NCBI GenBank assembly: GCA_034186235.1
Contig: JAXGBA010000064.1
Location: 1 to 14,315 of the forward strand
Source of the DNA: CAKSKB01 sp034186235
Lineage (GTDB): Bacteria; Bacillota; Clostridia; HGM11514
Reading direction: 5' to 3'
Length of the DNA stretch: 14,315 nt
Part shown: positions 1-5,551 of the stretch, piece by piece
How the letters are laid out: each line of letters starts with the position of its first letter
Position numbering within the stretch: position 1 is the first letter of the stretch
The notes under the pieces: generated by a model
What the model was told of the DNA's origin: nothing
Databases searched by the model: none
Seen by the model: the letters and a program-made list of their open reading frames with translations, nothing else
Position numbers and translations under genes: made by a program

Positions 1-160
1 AAAGAAGAGCCTATCTCCCGAGCAGCGAGAATAAGTGAACACTGAGCTTTTTGCCGAGTGCCCGGCAGCGAAAACAAAAAAGCAAGAAAATGAAGGGCAC
101 AAGGCAAAAACGAAGTGTAATCTTATTCGAAGCGACCGAGAGGGAGTGGAGGCTTGACAG
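1..160 (-). repeat. Short repeat unit L1 (inverted copy of 784-945)
   Basis: Read on the - strand, this unit begins with CTGTCAAGCCTC (149-160) and ends with GAGATAGGCTCTTCT (3-17). It matches 784-945 in opposite orientation. The first 45 bases of the two copies are identical, as are most of the last 45, while the middle differs. Both copies keep an internal inverted repeat; here the arms are 48-63 and 95-110, 16 bp with two central mismatches. It may continue beyond the left edge of the window. No gene is supported within it. Confidence 0.85.
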
Positions 161-163
161 CGA

Positions 164-212
164 AGAAGAGCCTATCTCATGAACAGTCAAATTAAGCGAG
201 TGAGCAGCTTTT
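164..212 (-). repeat. 49-bp repeat, perfect inverted copy of 1110-1158
   Basis: These 49 bases are exactly the reverse complement of 1110-1158. The outer end carries the same GAGATAGGCTCTTCT motif that ends the other units, so this is the tail of a second unit of the same repeat family, cut off at about 213. There a + strand unit head (CTGTCAAGCCTC, 215-226) begins. Confidence 0.9.
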
Positions 213-380
213 CTCTGTCAAGCCTCGGTTTCTTCGCGGGCGGTCGTATAAGCTCGCATATCATTTCCGTTCTGCGGTCGTTCAATATTTCTCTTTTCTT
301 TTTTTCTTAGTTCGACCTTCCGAACGGAAAGCTTTATGCTTGCTTATCCTCCCTGCTCAGAAATTCGGCTCTTAATTTGC
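213..380. other. Gene-free stretch with a repeat-unit head and an inverted repeat
   Basis: This stretch starts with a + strand copy of the repeat-unit head (CTGTCAAGCCTC at 215-226). It then contains a perfect 9-bp inverted repeat, TTTCCGTTC at 264-272 and GAACGGAAA at 322-330, separated by a T-rich 49-base loop. I see no ribosome site plus reading frame, and no tRNA or rRNA. It leads into the promoter of the short RNA at 416. Confidence 0.5.
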
Positions 381-409
381 TTGACAAATGACCTGAAATA
401 TAGTATAAT
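381..409 (+). promoter_or_regulatory. Consensus sigma-A promoter of the antisense RNA
   Basis: A perfect -35 box TTGACA (381-386) and a perfect -10 box TATAAT (404-409) are separated by exactly 17 bases. Transcription would start at about 416 and run into the hairpin terminator at 461-502, giving an RNA of only about 85 nt. The RNA lies opposite the 3' end of the small peptide gene at 493-561. Confidence 0.85.
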
Positions 410-415
410 ATAAAA

Positions 416-502
416 AAGGCAAGACCTCAAACGGTTATGCCAAAACTTGTATTATTTACAAAAAATAATGTCTGCTTTTGACACGGGCGACATTATTTTT
501 TT
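416..502 (+). ncRNA. Putative type I antitoxin RNA (about 85 nt)
   Basis: This short RNA is defined by a perfect promoter upstream and a hairpin with a T run at 461-502. Its 5' part folds into a stem-loop: GGCAAGACC (418-426), loop TCAAAC, GGTTATGCC (433-441), with one A-A mismatch and one G-U pair. The toxin transcript carries the same two arms (630-623 and 599-591). Because the hairpin is nearly palindromic, its arms could pair with those of the toxin RNA in trans. The 3' half is perfectly complementary to the toxin mRNA across the shared terminator and the end of the peptide gene. The paired-RNA layout is seen directly; the antitoxin role is inferred from similarity to systems such as Fst/RNAII and TxpA/RatA. 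The exact 5' and 3' ends are estimates. Confidence 0.6.
461..502. terminator. Shared bidirectional terminator between toxin and antisense RNAs
   Basis: The arms AAAAATAATGTC (461-472) and GACATTATTTTT (489-500) form a 12-bp stem with a 16-base loop. On the + strand it is followed by a T run (to 502), and on the - strand the stem also ends in a T run, so it can stop transcription from both sides. The stop codon of the small peptide gene lies inside it. Confidence 0.8.
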
Positions 503-561
503 ATGGTTGCTAATAAAAGCAAAACAATTATCATAAATGTAATTATGTAATTTTCGTCCAT
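493..561 (-). CDS. Small hydrophobic peptide, putative type I toxin (22 aa)
   Basis: This 22-residue reading frame starts MDENYIITFM and ends LLLATIKK. It has an acidic N-terminus, one hydrophobic segment (about residues 5-20) and a Lys-Lys end, the usual layout of membrane-acting type I toxins. It is preceded by a near-ideal ribosome site, GGAGGTG, 7-8 bases before the ATG. That site lies inside a hairpin: GTCACTTCT (590-582) pairs with GGAGGTGAC (575-567) around the loop CAAAAA, so translation should be restrained by structure. A promoter (683-655) lies 107 bases upstream and a terminator overlaps the stop codon. The role is inferred from architecture, not from a sequence match I can verify; it may be related to Fst-like or holin-like toxin peptides. 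The longer overlapping frames here lack matching ribosome sites. Confidence 0.6.
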   Translation of the reverse strand: MDENYIITFMIIVLLLLATIKK

Positions 562-566
562 AAGCT

Positions 567-590
567 GTCACCTCCTTTTTGAGAAGTGAC
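567..590 (-). promoter_or_regulatory. Hairpin sequestering the toxin Shine-Dalgarno
   Basis: On the - strand, GTCACTTCT (590-582) pairs over nine positions, including two G-U pairs, with GGAGGTGAC (575-567). The loop is CAAAAA. The right arm contains the whole Shine-Dalgarno of the 22-residue peptide. RBS-masking stems of this sort are a known feature of type I toxin mRNAs. Confidence 0.65.
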
Positions 591-648
591 GGCATAACCG
601 CCGGTGCGAACACCGCTAAGAAGTCTTGCCTGTCGAAAAAATACGACA
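591..648 (-). promoter_or_regulatory. Structured 5' leader of the toxin mRNA
   Basis: Downstream of the expected start (about 648), the leader contains TGTCG (648-644)/CGACA (635-631). A larger stem then follows, from GGCAAGAC (630-623) to GTTATGCC (598-591). It encloses a CGGTG-TTCG-CACCG hairpin (615-602) with a stable UUCG-type loop. The outer arms GGCAAGAC and CGGTTATGCC are repeated in the antisense RNA at 418-441. Confidence 0.55.
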
Positions 649-654
649 TTTTTT

Positions 655-683
655 ATTGTATCATATCTTTCTATGTTTGTAAA
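655..683 (-). promoter_or_regulatory. Promoter of the small toxin mRNA
   Basis: On the - strand, the -35 box TTTACA (683-678) and -10 box TACAAT (660-655) have a 17-base spacer. A TG one base before the -10 box makes it an extended -10. Transcription would start near 648 and end in the shared terminator at 461-502, giving an mRNA of about 185 nt. Confidence 0.75.
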
Positions 684-700
684 TTGAATTAACAAAATTG

Positions 701-731
701 TAATAAAAAGGTTTTCGGCGAGCCGAAAACC
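701..731 (-). terminator. Hairpin terminator-like element upstream of the toxin promoter
   Basis: GGTTTTCGG (710-718) and CCGAAAACC (723-731) form a 9-bp stem with the loop CGAG. On the - strand it is followed by TTTTT (709-705), so it could stop - strand transcription just before the toxin promoter. The hairpin also belongs to a repeated element; a related one is at 1023-1045. Confidence 0.45.
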
Positions 732-765
732 CTCCATAACTATTATCTATTATCTCTTATCTATT
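710..765 (+). repeat. Hairpin-plus-tail repeat, copy 1
   Basis: A GGTTTTCGG...CCGAAAACC hairpin (710-731) is followed by an AT-rich 30-base tail (736-765) made of ATCTATT-like steps. The tail is identical to 1050-1079, where a similar hairpin with a different loop precedes it. Confidence 0.85.
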
Positions 766-783
766 CTCTATTTCGGCTCTTCT

Positions 784-945
784 CTGTCAAGCCTCCACTC
801 CCTCTCGGTCGCTTCGAATAAGATTACATTTCATTTTTGCCTCGTGCCCGGTGTTTTCATTATTTTTTTATATTTCACTGTCGGGCACTTGGCAAAAAAT
901 TCAATGTTCACTTATTCTCGCTGCTTTGGAGATAGGCTCTTCTTT
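784..945 (+). repeat. Short repeat unit R1
   Basis: This unit starts CTGTCAAGCCTC (784-795), ends with GAGATAGGCTCTTCT (929-943), and is the inverted counterpart of 1-160. Its internal inverted repeat has arms 834-849 and 883-898: TTTTTGCC-GTGCCC against GGGCAC-GGCAAAAA, with two mismatched bases. A truncated unit end, GGCTCTTCT (775-783), directly precedes it, so units sit head to tail. A 94-codon frame crosses it but has no ribosome site and is not called. Confidence 0.85.
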
Positions 946-946
946 C

Positions 947-1158
947 CTGTCAAGCCTCCACTCATTCACGGTCGTCAAATTAATTTTCGTTCACCGTTTT
1001 CGCCTCTTGGCTGAAAATCAAAGGTTTTCGGGAAACCCGAAAACCATCAATAACTATTATCTATTATCTCTTATCTATTATCTTTTTCCCTCGTATCCGC
1101 CAATCGGCGAAAAGCTGCTCACTCGCTTAATTTGACTGTTCATGAGATAGGCTCTTCT
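947..1158 (+). repeat. Short repeat unit R2, containing hairpin-plus-tail copy 2
   Basis: This unit starts with the same head CTGTCAAGCCTC (947-958) and ends with the same tail GAGATAGGCTCTTCT (1144-1158). Its last 49 bases are a perfect inverted copy of 164-212. Its middle is unlike R1. It holds a second hairpin (1023-1032 with 1036-1045, GGTTTTCGGG/CCCGAAAACC) followed by the 30-base tail repeat at 1050-1079. Confidence 0.8.
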
Positions 1159-1184
1159 CTTTTATTACAAATCCATTAAAGCCG

Positions 1185-1213
1185 TTTACAAACCCCTTCG
1201 ATTGTGATATACT
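1185..1213 (+). promoter_or_regulatory. Promoter of the SpoIID-domain gene and queA-tgt operon
   Basis: A -35 box TTTACA (1185-1190) and a -10 box TATACT (1208-1213) have a 17-base spacer, with TG one base before the -10 box. The start of transcription near 1220 lies downstream of the ATG/GTG-like triplets around 1204, which excludes the longer reading frame for the gene that follows. Confidence 0.75.
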
Positions 1214-1236
1214 GTATAGTATACGAGGTGATGAGA

Positions 1237-2724
1237 TTGAAAAAGATACTTGCGATAATTGTTTGCACGGCAATTTTGATTATGTGCGGGATTGATGCGT
1301 ATGCGTATGAGGTTCCGCAGAATATAAAGGTCGGGCTTTGCTACGGCTCGAACGCACGCACGACAATGGAGCTTTTCAGTAATGAAGGTTTTAAGATCGG
1401 CTTTTATAACGGCACGTCGCTGTCTGCGGTGTGGGAAACCGATTATACCAACCTCACCGTTGCGGTGACATCCGGCACACTGTACATATCCTACGGCTAC
1501 GGCTCGTATGACGAGGCGAACGCCGTTTCGGACGGGGGCTTCGTGCTTTATACCAATAACAGCTTTTACAAGGCGTATTCCGAGCCGCACGACGGGTTTG
1601 ACGCATACCTTTTGTCTGAAGGCGCAATGGCGGTTCGGGCGAACGGAAGCCCGATACTTGCGGTCAATAAAACGGAGCTTGGTGCCGCCGGGAGGAACGG
1701 TCTTACCATGATTGACGGGTATTCCTACCGAGGCGGAGCGGAGATGGTTTATGCCGGTGGCGGCGTTATGACGGTCATAAATGTAGTAAATTTCAACGAT
1801 TACCTGTGCGGCGTTGTGCCGAGGGAAATGCCGGCGTCGTTTGAACCGGAGGCATTAAAGGCGCAGGCGGTATGCGCAAGAAACTATGCGATGATGAATA
1901 TGGGGAGGTACGACTCCTACGGATTTGATGTGACCGACGATGTGAACTGCCAGGTATATGGCGGACTTTCAGCGGAAAACGACAGAACCACAACCGCCGT
2001 AAGGCAGACAAACAGTGACCTTCTTATGTATGGCGATGAGCCGGTCTGCACATATTTTTCGAGCATGAGCGGAGGAAGAACCGAGGCGTGCAGGGATGTG
2101 TGGAGTGCAGATATACCGTATCTCTGCGGCGTTGACGACCCCTATGAGGACACCGATAATATTCAGGGCGGCGTGTGGGAAGTAAGGCTGACCCCGGAGG
2201 AAATTCAGTCGGCGCTTGCGGCGTGGGGCATTAATATAGGTACGGTTACGGATATGTTCGTTGCGGAAAACACCGCCGCCGGGGGCGTAAAAAAGCTCAC
2301 GGTTGTGGGGACGGGCGGCAGCCACACATTCGAGAAGGACGAATGTAGAAATATATTTTCGCTTAAAAGCCAGCTTTATACCGTAACAAAGCCATCAAAC
2401 CGAACCGAAACTACGGTTTGGGAGTATGTTCCGTATTCTGAGCTTGGGCTTCCTAGGCGATACGGCGGCTCAGCGGCGGTGAACGCATATGTTTTCCCGA
2501 CGCTTCACTCGGTTTATGCCGACAGCGTTTTCACGACATATCGTGAAAAAACGGTCGTGACCGAAAATCCGACAGGCGAGAATGTGTATATACTTTCGGG
2601 GCGCGGATATGGCCATAGACTCGGGCTTTCGCAGTGGGGGGCGCAGGGCATGGCGCAGGCAGGGTTTGACTATGAGCAGATTCTGCTGCATTATTATCCC
2701 GGCTCGTATTTACAACGAAATTAA
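1237..2724 (+). CDS. Secreted SpoIID/LytB-domain protein
   Basis: This is a probable peptidoglycan-acting exported protein. SpoIID-family proteins are lytic transglycosylases that cut denuded glycan in sporulation, and LytB-type relatives act as amidase modifiers. I place the start at TTG 1237, six bases after GAGGTG (1225-1230), because the promoter -10 box overlaps the longer frame. That gives 495 aa with a signal peptide of about residues 1-23 ending AYA. After an N-terminal region of about 150 residues comes the SpoIID domain: VVPREMP (193-199, with the Glu197 candidate catalytic residue), EALKAQAVCARNYA, then YFSSMSGGRTE (273-283). The C-terminal signature GRGYGHRLGLSQWGAQGMA lies at about 455-473. 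It is longer than the sporulation protein SpoIID itself (about 340 aa), so I do not use that gene name. It is the first gene of a likely operon, 16 bases before queA. Confidence 0.88.
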   Translation: MKKILAIIVCTAILIMCGIDAYAYEVPQNIKVGLCYGSNARTTMELFSNEGFKIGFYNGTSLSAVWETDYTNLTVAVTSGTLYISYGYGSYDEANAVSDGGFVLYTNNSFYKAYSEPHDGFDAYLLSEGAMAVRANGSPILAVNKTELGAAGRNGLTMIDGYSYRGGAEMVYAGGGVMTVINVVNFNDYLCGVVPREMPASFEPEALKAQAVCARNYAMMNMGRYDSYGFDVTDDVNCQVYGGLSAENDRTTTAVRQTNSDLLMYGDEPVCTYFSSMSGGRTEACRDVWSADIPYLCGVDDPYEDTDNIQGGVWEVRLTPEEIQSALAAWGINIGTVTDMFVAENTAAGGVKKLTVVGTGGSHTFEKDECRNIFSLKSQLYTVTKPSNRTETTVWEYVPYSELGLPRRYGGSAAVNAYVFPTLHSVYADSVFTTYREKTVVTENPTGENVYILSGRGYGHRLGLSQWGAQGMAQAGFDYEQILLHYYPGSYLQRN

Positions 2725-2740
2725 TTGGAGATGTTAATAA

Positions 2741-3763
2741 ATGGATTTGAAAGATTTCAGCTTTGACCTTCCGGAGGAGCTTATTGCGCAGCACCCGGCG
2801 GATATCCGTGACCATTCGCGCCTTATGGTGCTGAATAAAGATGACGGTTCGGTTTCGCATGAGCATTTTTACGATATCAAAAAGCACCTTCGCCCCGGCG
2901 ACTGCCTTGTGCTTAATAATACGAGGGTTATCCCGGCAAGGCTTCTCGGCGTGAAGGAGGGTACGGGCGGCGCAATTGAATTTGTGCTTTTGCACCGTGC
3001 GGAGGGCGACCTGTGGGAGGTAATTCTGAAACCCGGAAAGCGTGCGAAAATCGGAAGCCGCTTTGTGTTCGGGGATGAGCTTAAGGCGGAGGTTGTGGAT
3101 ATCGTGAATGAGGGCAACCGCCTTGTCCGCTTTGAATACGACGGGATTTTTGAGGAGGTTCTGGACCGCCTCGGGAATATGCCCCTTCCGCCTTATATTA
3201 AGGAAAAGCTTGAGGATAAAGAGCGTTACCAGACCGTTTACTCAAAGCATAACGGCTCTGCGGCGGCGCCCACGGCCGGGCTGCATTTTACAAATGAGCT
3301 GCTTTCGGAAATCCGGGATATGGGCGTAGAAATCGGGTTTGTGACGCTCCATGTGGGGCTTGGAACCTTCCGCCCGGTTAAGGTTGATAAAATCGAGGAG
3401 CATCATATGCATTCCGAGTTTTATTCGGTCGGGGAAGATGTGTGCGATAAGGTCAACTGCGCAAAACGGGAGGGCAGACGGGTTATCGCCGTCGGAACAA
3501 CATCTGTCCGTACGCTTGAGTCGATTGCGGATGATGACGGTTTTATAAAACCGTCATCCGGGTGGACGAATATTTTCATATATCCCGGCTACCGCTTCAA
3601 GTGCGTAGATGCGCTCATAACCAACTTTCACTTAAGCGAATCGACGCTTCTTATGCTTGTCAGCGCCTTTGCCGGACGGGAAAAGGTGCTTAACGCCTAT
3701 AAAATCGCCGTGAATGAAAAATACCGCTTTTTCAGCTTCGGCGATGCGATGTTTATTAAGTAA
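2741..3763 (+). CDS. queA: S-adenosylmethionine:tRNA ribosyltransferase-isomerase
   Basis: QueA moves and isomerises the ribosyl part of S-adenosylmethionine onto preQ1 at position 34 of tRNAs for Asp, Asn, His and Tyr, making epoxyqueuosine. The 340-residue length is standard. Family motifs are present in order: LPEELIAQHP and RDHSRLMVL near the N-terminus, LVLNNTRVIPARLLG (57-70), WEVILKPGKRAKIG, GNMPLPPYIK (145-154), YQTVYSKHNG followed by AAAPTAGLHF, LHVGLGTFRPV (203-213), GTTSVRTLES (252-261) and ITNFHLSESTLLMLVSAF. The ATG follows TTGGAGAT at a normal distance. The tgt gene comes next after a 46-base gap, so the two enzymes of the pathway are adjacent. Confidence 0.97.
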   Translation: MDLKDFSFDLPEELIAQHPADIRDHSRLMVLNKDDGSVSHEHFYDIKKHLRPGDCLVLNNTRVIPARLLGVKEGTGGAIEFVLLHRAEGDLWEVILKPGKRAKIGSRFVFGDELKAEVVDIVNEGNRLVRFEYDGIFEEVLDRLGNMPLPPYIKEKLEDKERYQTVYSKHNGSAAAPTAGLHFTNELLSEIRDMGVEIGFVTLHVGLGTFRPVKVDKIEEHHMHSEFYSVGEDVCDKVNCAKREGRRVIAVGTTSVRTLESIADDDGFIKPSSGWTNIFIYPGYRFKCVDALITNFHLSESTLLMLVSAFAGREKVLNAYKIAVNEKYRFFSFGDAMFIK

Positions 3764-3809
3764 ATCCTTTTTGAACAACCGATGTAATTTATTCTAAGGA
3801 GAAAAACAT

Positions 3810-4943
3810 ATGTCATTTAAGATAATAAAGGAAAACGGCAGTGCGAGGCTCGGAGTAATGGAAACGGTGCACGGCGTGATAAAGACGCCTGTTTTCATGA
3901 ATGTCGGGACGATAGCGGCGATAAAGGGAGCGGTTTCTGCGCTCGATCTGGAGGAAATCGGCTGTCAGGTGGAGCTTTCAAACACATATCACCTGCACCT
4001 GCGCCCGGGGGATAAAATCGTGAAAACCATGGGCGGACTTCATAAATTCATGAACTGGAAACGCCCGATTTTAACCGATAGCGGCGGATTTCAGGTGTTT
4101 TCGCTTTCCGGAATGAGAAAGATATCGGAGGAGGGCGTGGTGTTTTCGTCGCATATCGACGGCAGAAAGATATTCATGGGGCCGGAGGAAAGTATGCAAA
4201 TTCAGTCAAATCTTGCGTCAACAATCGCAATGGCGTTTGACGAGTGCGTTGAAAACCCGGCAACCTACGAATACGCAAAAAACTCGATGGAAAGAACCGT
4301 AAGATGGCTAAGGCGCTGCAAGGCGGAGATGGCAAGGCTTAATTCTCTTCCCGATACAATCAATAAAAAACAGCTTCTGTTCGGGATAAACCAGGGCGCA
4401 ACCTTCAGGGACCTGCGAATTGAAAATATGAAAATGACCCGTGAGATGGACCTGGACGGGTACGCAATAGGGGGCCTGGCGGTCGGTGAGCCGGCGGAGG
4501 TCATGTATGATATAATCGAGGCGGTCGAACCTTATATGCCCAAAGATAAGCCGAGGTACCTGATGGGTGTGGGCACACCGGAGAATATTCTGGAGGCGGT
4601 TTATCGGGGCGTTGACTTTTTCGACTGCGTAATGCCCAGCCGCAACGCCCGCCACGGACATCTTTTCACCGAGGACGGAATCATGCATATATTAAATGCC
4701 AAGTTTGAAACCGATGACCGCCCGATTGACGAAAGCTGTAGCTGCCCTGCGTGCAGGAACTTTTCGAGGGCATATATCAGGCACCTGTTCAAGGCGAAGG
4801 AAATGCTTGCAATGCGGCTGTGCGTGCTGCATAATCTGTATTTTTACAATAAGATGATGGAAAATATCAGGCTTGCGCTCGAAGAGGATAGGTACGAGGC
4901 GTTCTATAAGGAAAAGACCAAAAAATATACGCAGAGGGTGTGA
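3810..4943 (+). CDS. tgt: tRNA-guanine transglycosylase
   Basis: Bacterial Tgt exchanges guanine-34 in GUN anticodons for preQ1, the step before QueA. The protein is 377 aa, as usual. The acid/base Asp90 lies in LTDSGGFQVFSLS, and the nucleophile Asp272 lies in FFDCVMPSRNARHGHLF. The zinc site is complete: Cys310, Cys312, Cys315 (CSCPAC) and His341. GINQGA and the GGLAVGE loop, used in base recognition, are also present. AAGGAG precedes the ATG by a good distance. The last codons run directly into the ribosome site of the next gene, so translation is probably coupled. The precursor genes queC, queD, queE and queF, and the reductase queG/queH, are not in this window. Confidence 0.97.
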   Translation: MSFKIIKENGSARLGVMETVHGVIKTPVFMNVGTIAAIKGAVSALDLEEIGCQVELSNTYHLHLRPGDKIVKTMGGLHKFMNWKRPILTDSGGFQVFSLSGMRKISEEGVVFSSHIDGRKIFMGPEESMQIQSNLASTIAMAFDECVENPATYEYAKNSMERTVRWLRRCKAEMARLNSLPDTINKKQLLFGINQGATFRDLRIENMKMTREMDLDGYAIGGLAVGEPAEVMYDIIEAVEPYMPKDKPRYLMGVGTPENILEAVYRGVDFFDCVMPSRNARHGHLFTEDGIMHILNAKFETDDRPIDESCSCPACRNFSRAYIRHLFKAKEMLAMRLCVLHNLYFYNKMMENIRLALEEDRYEAFYKEKTKKYTQRV

Positions 4944-4948
4944 CGGCG

Positions 4949-5443
4949 ATGAATAAACTGATAAGAGCGAAAATAATGTTTGATGAAGAACCGTTTCATC
5001 AGAAAATGCTGCGCATGAATTACGATATACCGCTCGGCGAGGTGTATAAGTGTATAAAGATGTGCTTTGAGGCGGTCGGGGCGGACGAAAATATATACTG
5101 TACGCCGGATATTTATGAGTATAGCACGGACTGTACCGATGAAATCAAGGTTTTTGACCGCGAAACATTTTTTGAGGCGGTGTTCAGCTATGCGCTTCCC
5201 GTGGCGCTTCGGTATCCGGGCGCAAAAACGGGGATATTCGATAAAAGCCTGAAATGGTATATAAGGCTGTTTGTTGACGACCCGGAGAATGTTTCGGGCG
5301 ATGAGTTTTTGACGGCAAACTTTGAGCTTTATACCTCGGATAACTTCATAACCGCCGCAAAAGAGGCGATTGAGAAGAAAATCGAGGGGCATTTAATCGC
5401 AGAAGGAGCCAAAAAATATCTCGAACAGATAGGCGAATATTAA
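4949..5443 (+). CDS. Protein of unknown function, downstream of tgt
   Basis: I do not recognise this 164-residue protein. The start is ATG 4949, eight bases after GAGGGTG (4934-4940), which lies in the last codons of tgt. A GTG at 4940 would add three residues. No signal peptide, membrane segment, nucleotide-binding loop or metal motif is evident. The composition is that of a soluble, acidic and aromatic-rich globular protein, with a central run of FDRETFFEAVFSYALPVALRYPG and a charged helical C-terminus (AAKEAIEKKIEGHL) . It is the last gene of the probable SpoIID-queA-tgt operon. That position suggests a link to tRNA modification or simply shared transcription; nothing in its sequence decides. 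Confidence 0.75.
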   Translation: MNKLIRAKIMFDEEPFHQKMLRMNYDIPLGEVYKCIKMCFEAVGADENIYCTPDIYEYSTDCTDEIKVFDRETFFEAVFSYALPVALRYPGAKTGIFDKSLKWYIRLFVDDPENVSGDEFLTANFELYTSDNFITAAKEAIEKKIEGHLIAEGAKKYLEQIGEY

Positions 5444-5470
5444 AATTTTTAAGAAAATTATAAAAAATAG

Positions 5471-5499
5471 TAGATTTTTTGCTTCATTTGTAGTATAAT
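5471..5499 (+). promoter_or_regulatory. Possible promoter of the zinc-ribbon gene
   Basis: A perfect -10 box TATAAT lies at 5494-5499. The best -35 candidate at the right distance, TAGATT (5471-5476), is a weak match. A small GGGC-AACGGA-GCCC hairpin (5507-5520) would sit at the very 5' end of the transcript. Confidence 0.45.
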
Positions 5500-5551
5500 A
5501 GGGTTTGGGCAACGGAGCCCTGCCAGAACTCTTGAAAGGAACTAATAAATT

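Noticed and set aside
452..649. 65-codon - strand frame over the toxin-like module
   Set aside because: It has no ribosome site and crosses the structured leader, the RBS hairpin and the terminator. The 22-codon frame fits the ribosome site and terminator far better.
543..737. 64-codon - strand frame over the toxin leader
   Set aside because: It starts inside the upstream hairpin repeat, before the promoter, and its end translates the ribosome site itself.
851..1135. 94-codon + strand frame through the repeats
   Set aside because: It runs across two repeat units and the hairpin-plus-tail element, has no ribosome site, and its translation is low-complexity.
1..1158. CRISPR array
   Set aside because: The repeats are long, few, imperfect and in both orientations, with no regular spacers and no cas genes.
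5462..5480. Terminator after the unknown gene at 5443
   Set aside because: The stem is made only of A-T pairs (AAAAAAT/ATTTTTT) and overlaps the candidate promoter; it is too weak to call.
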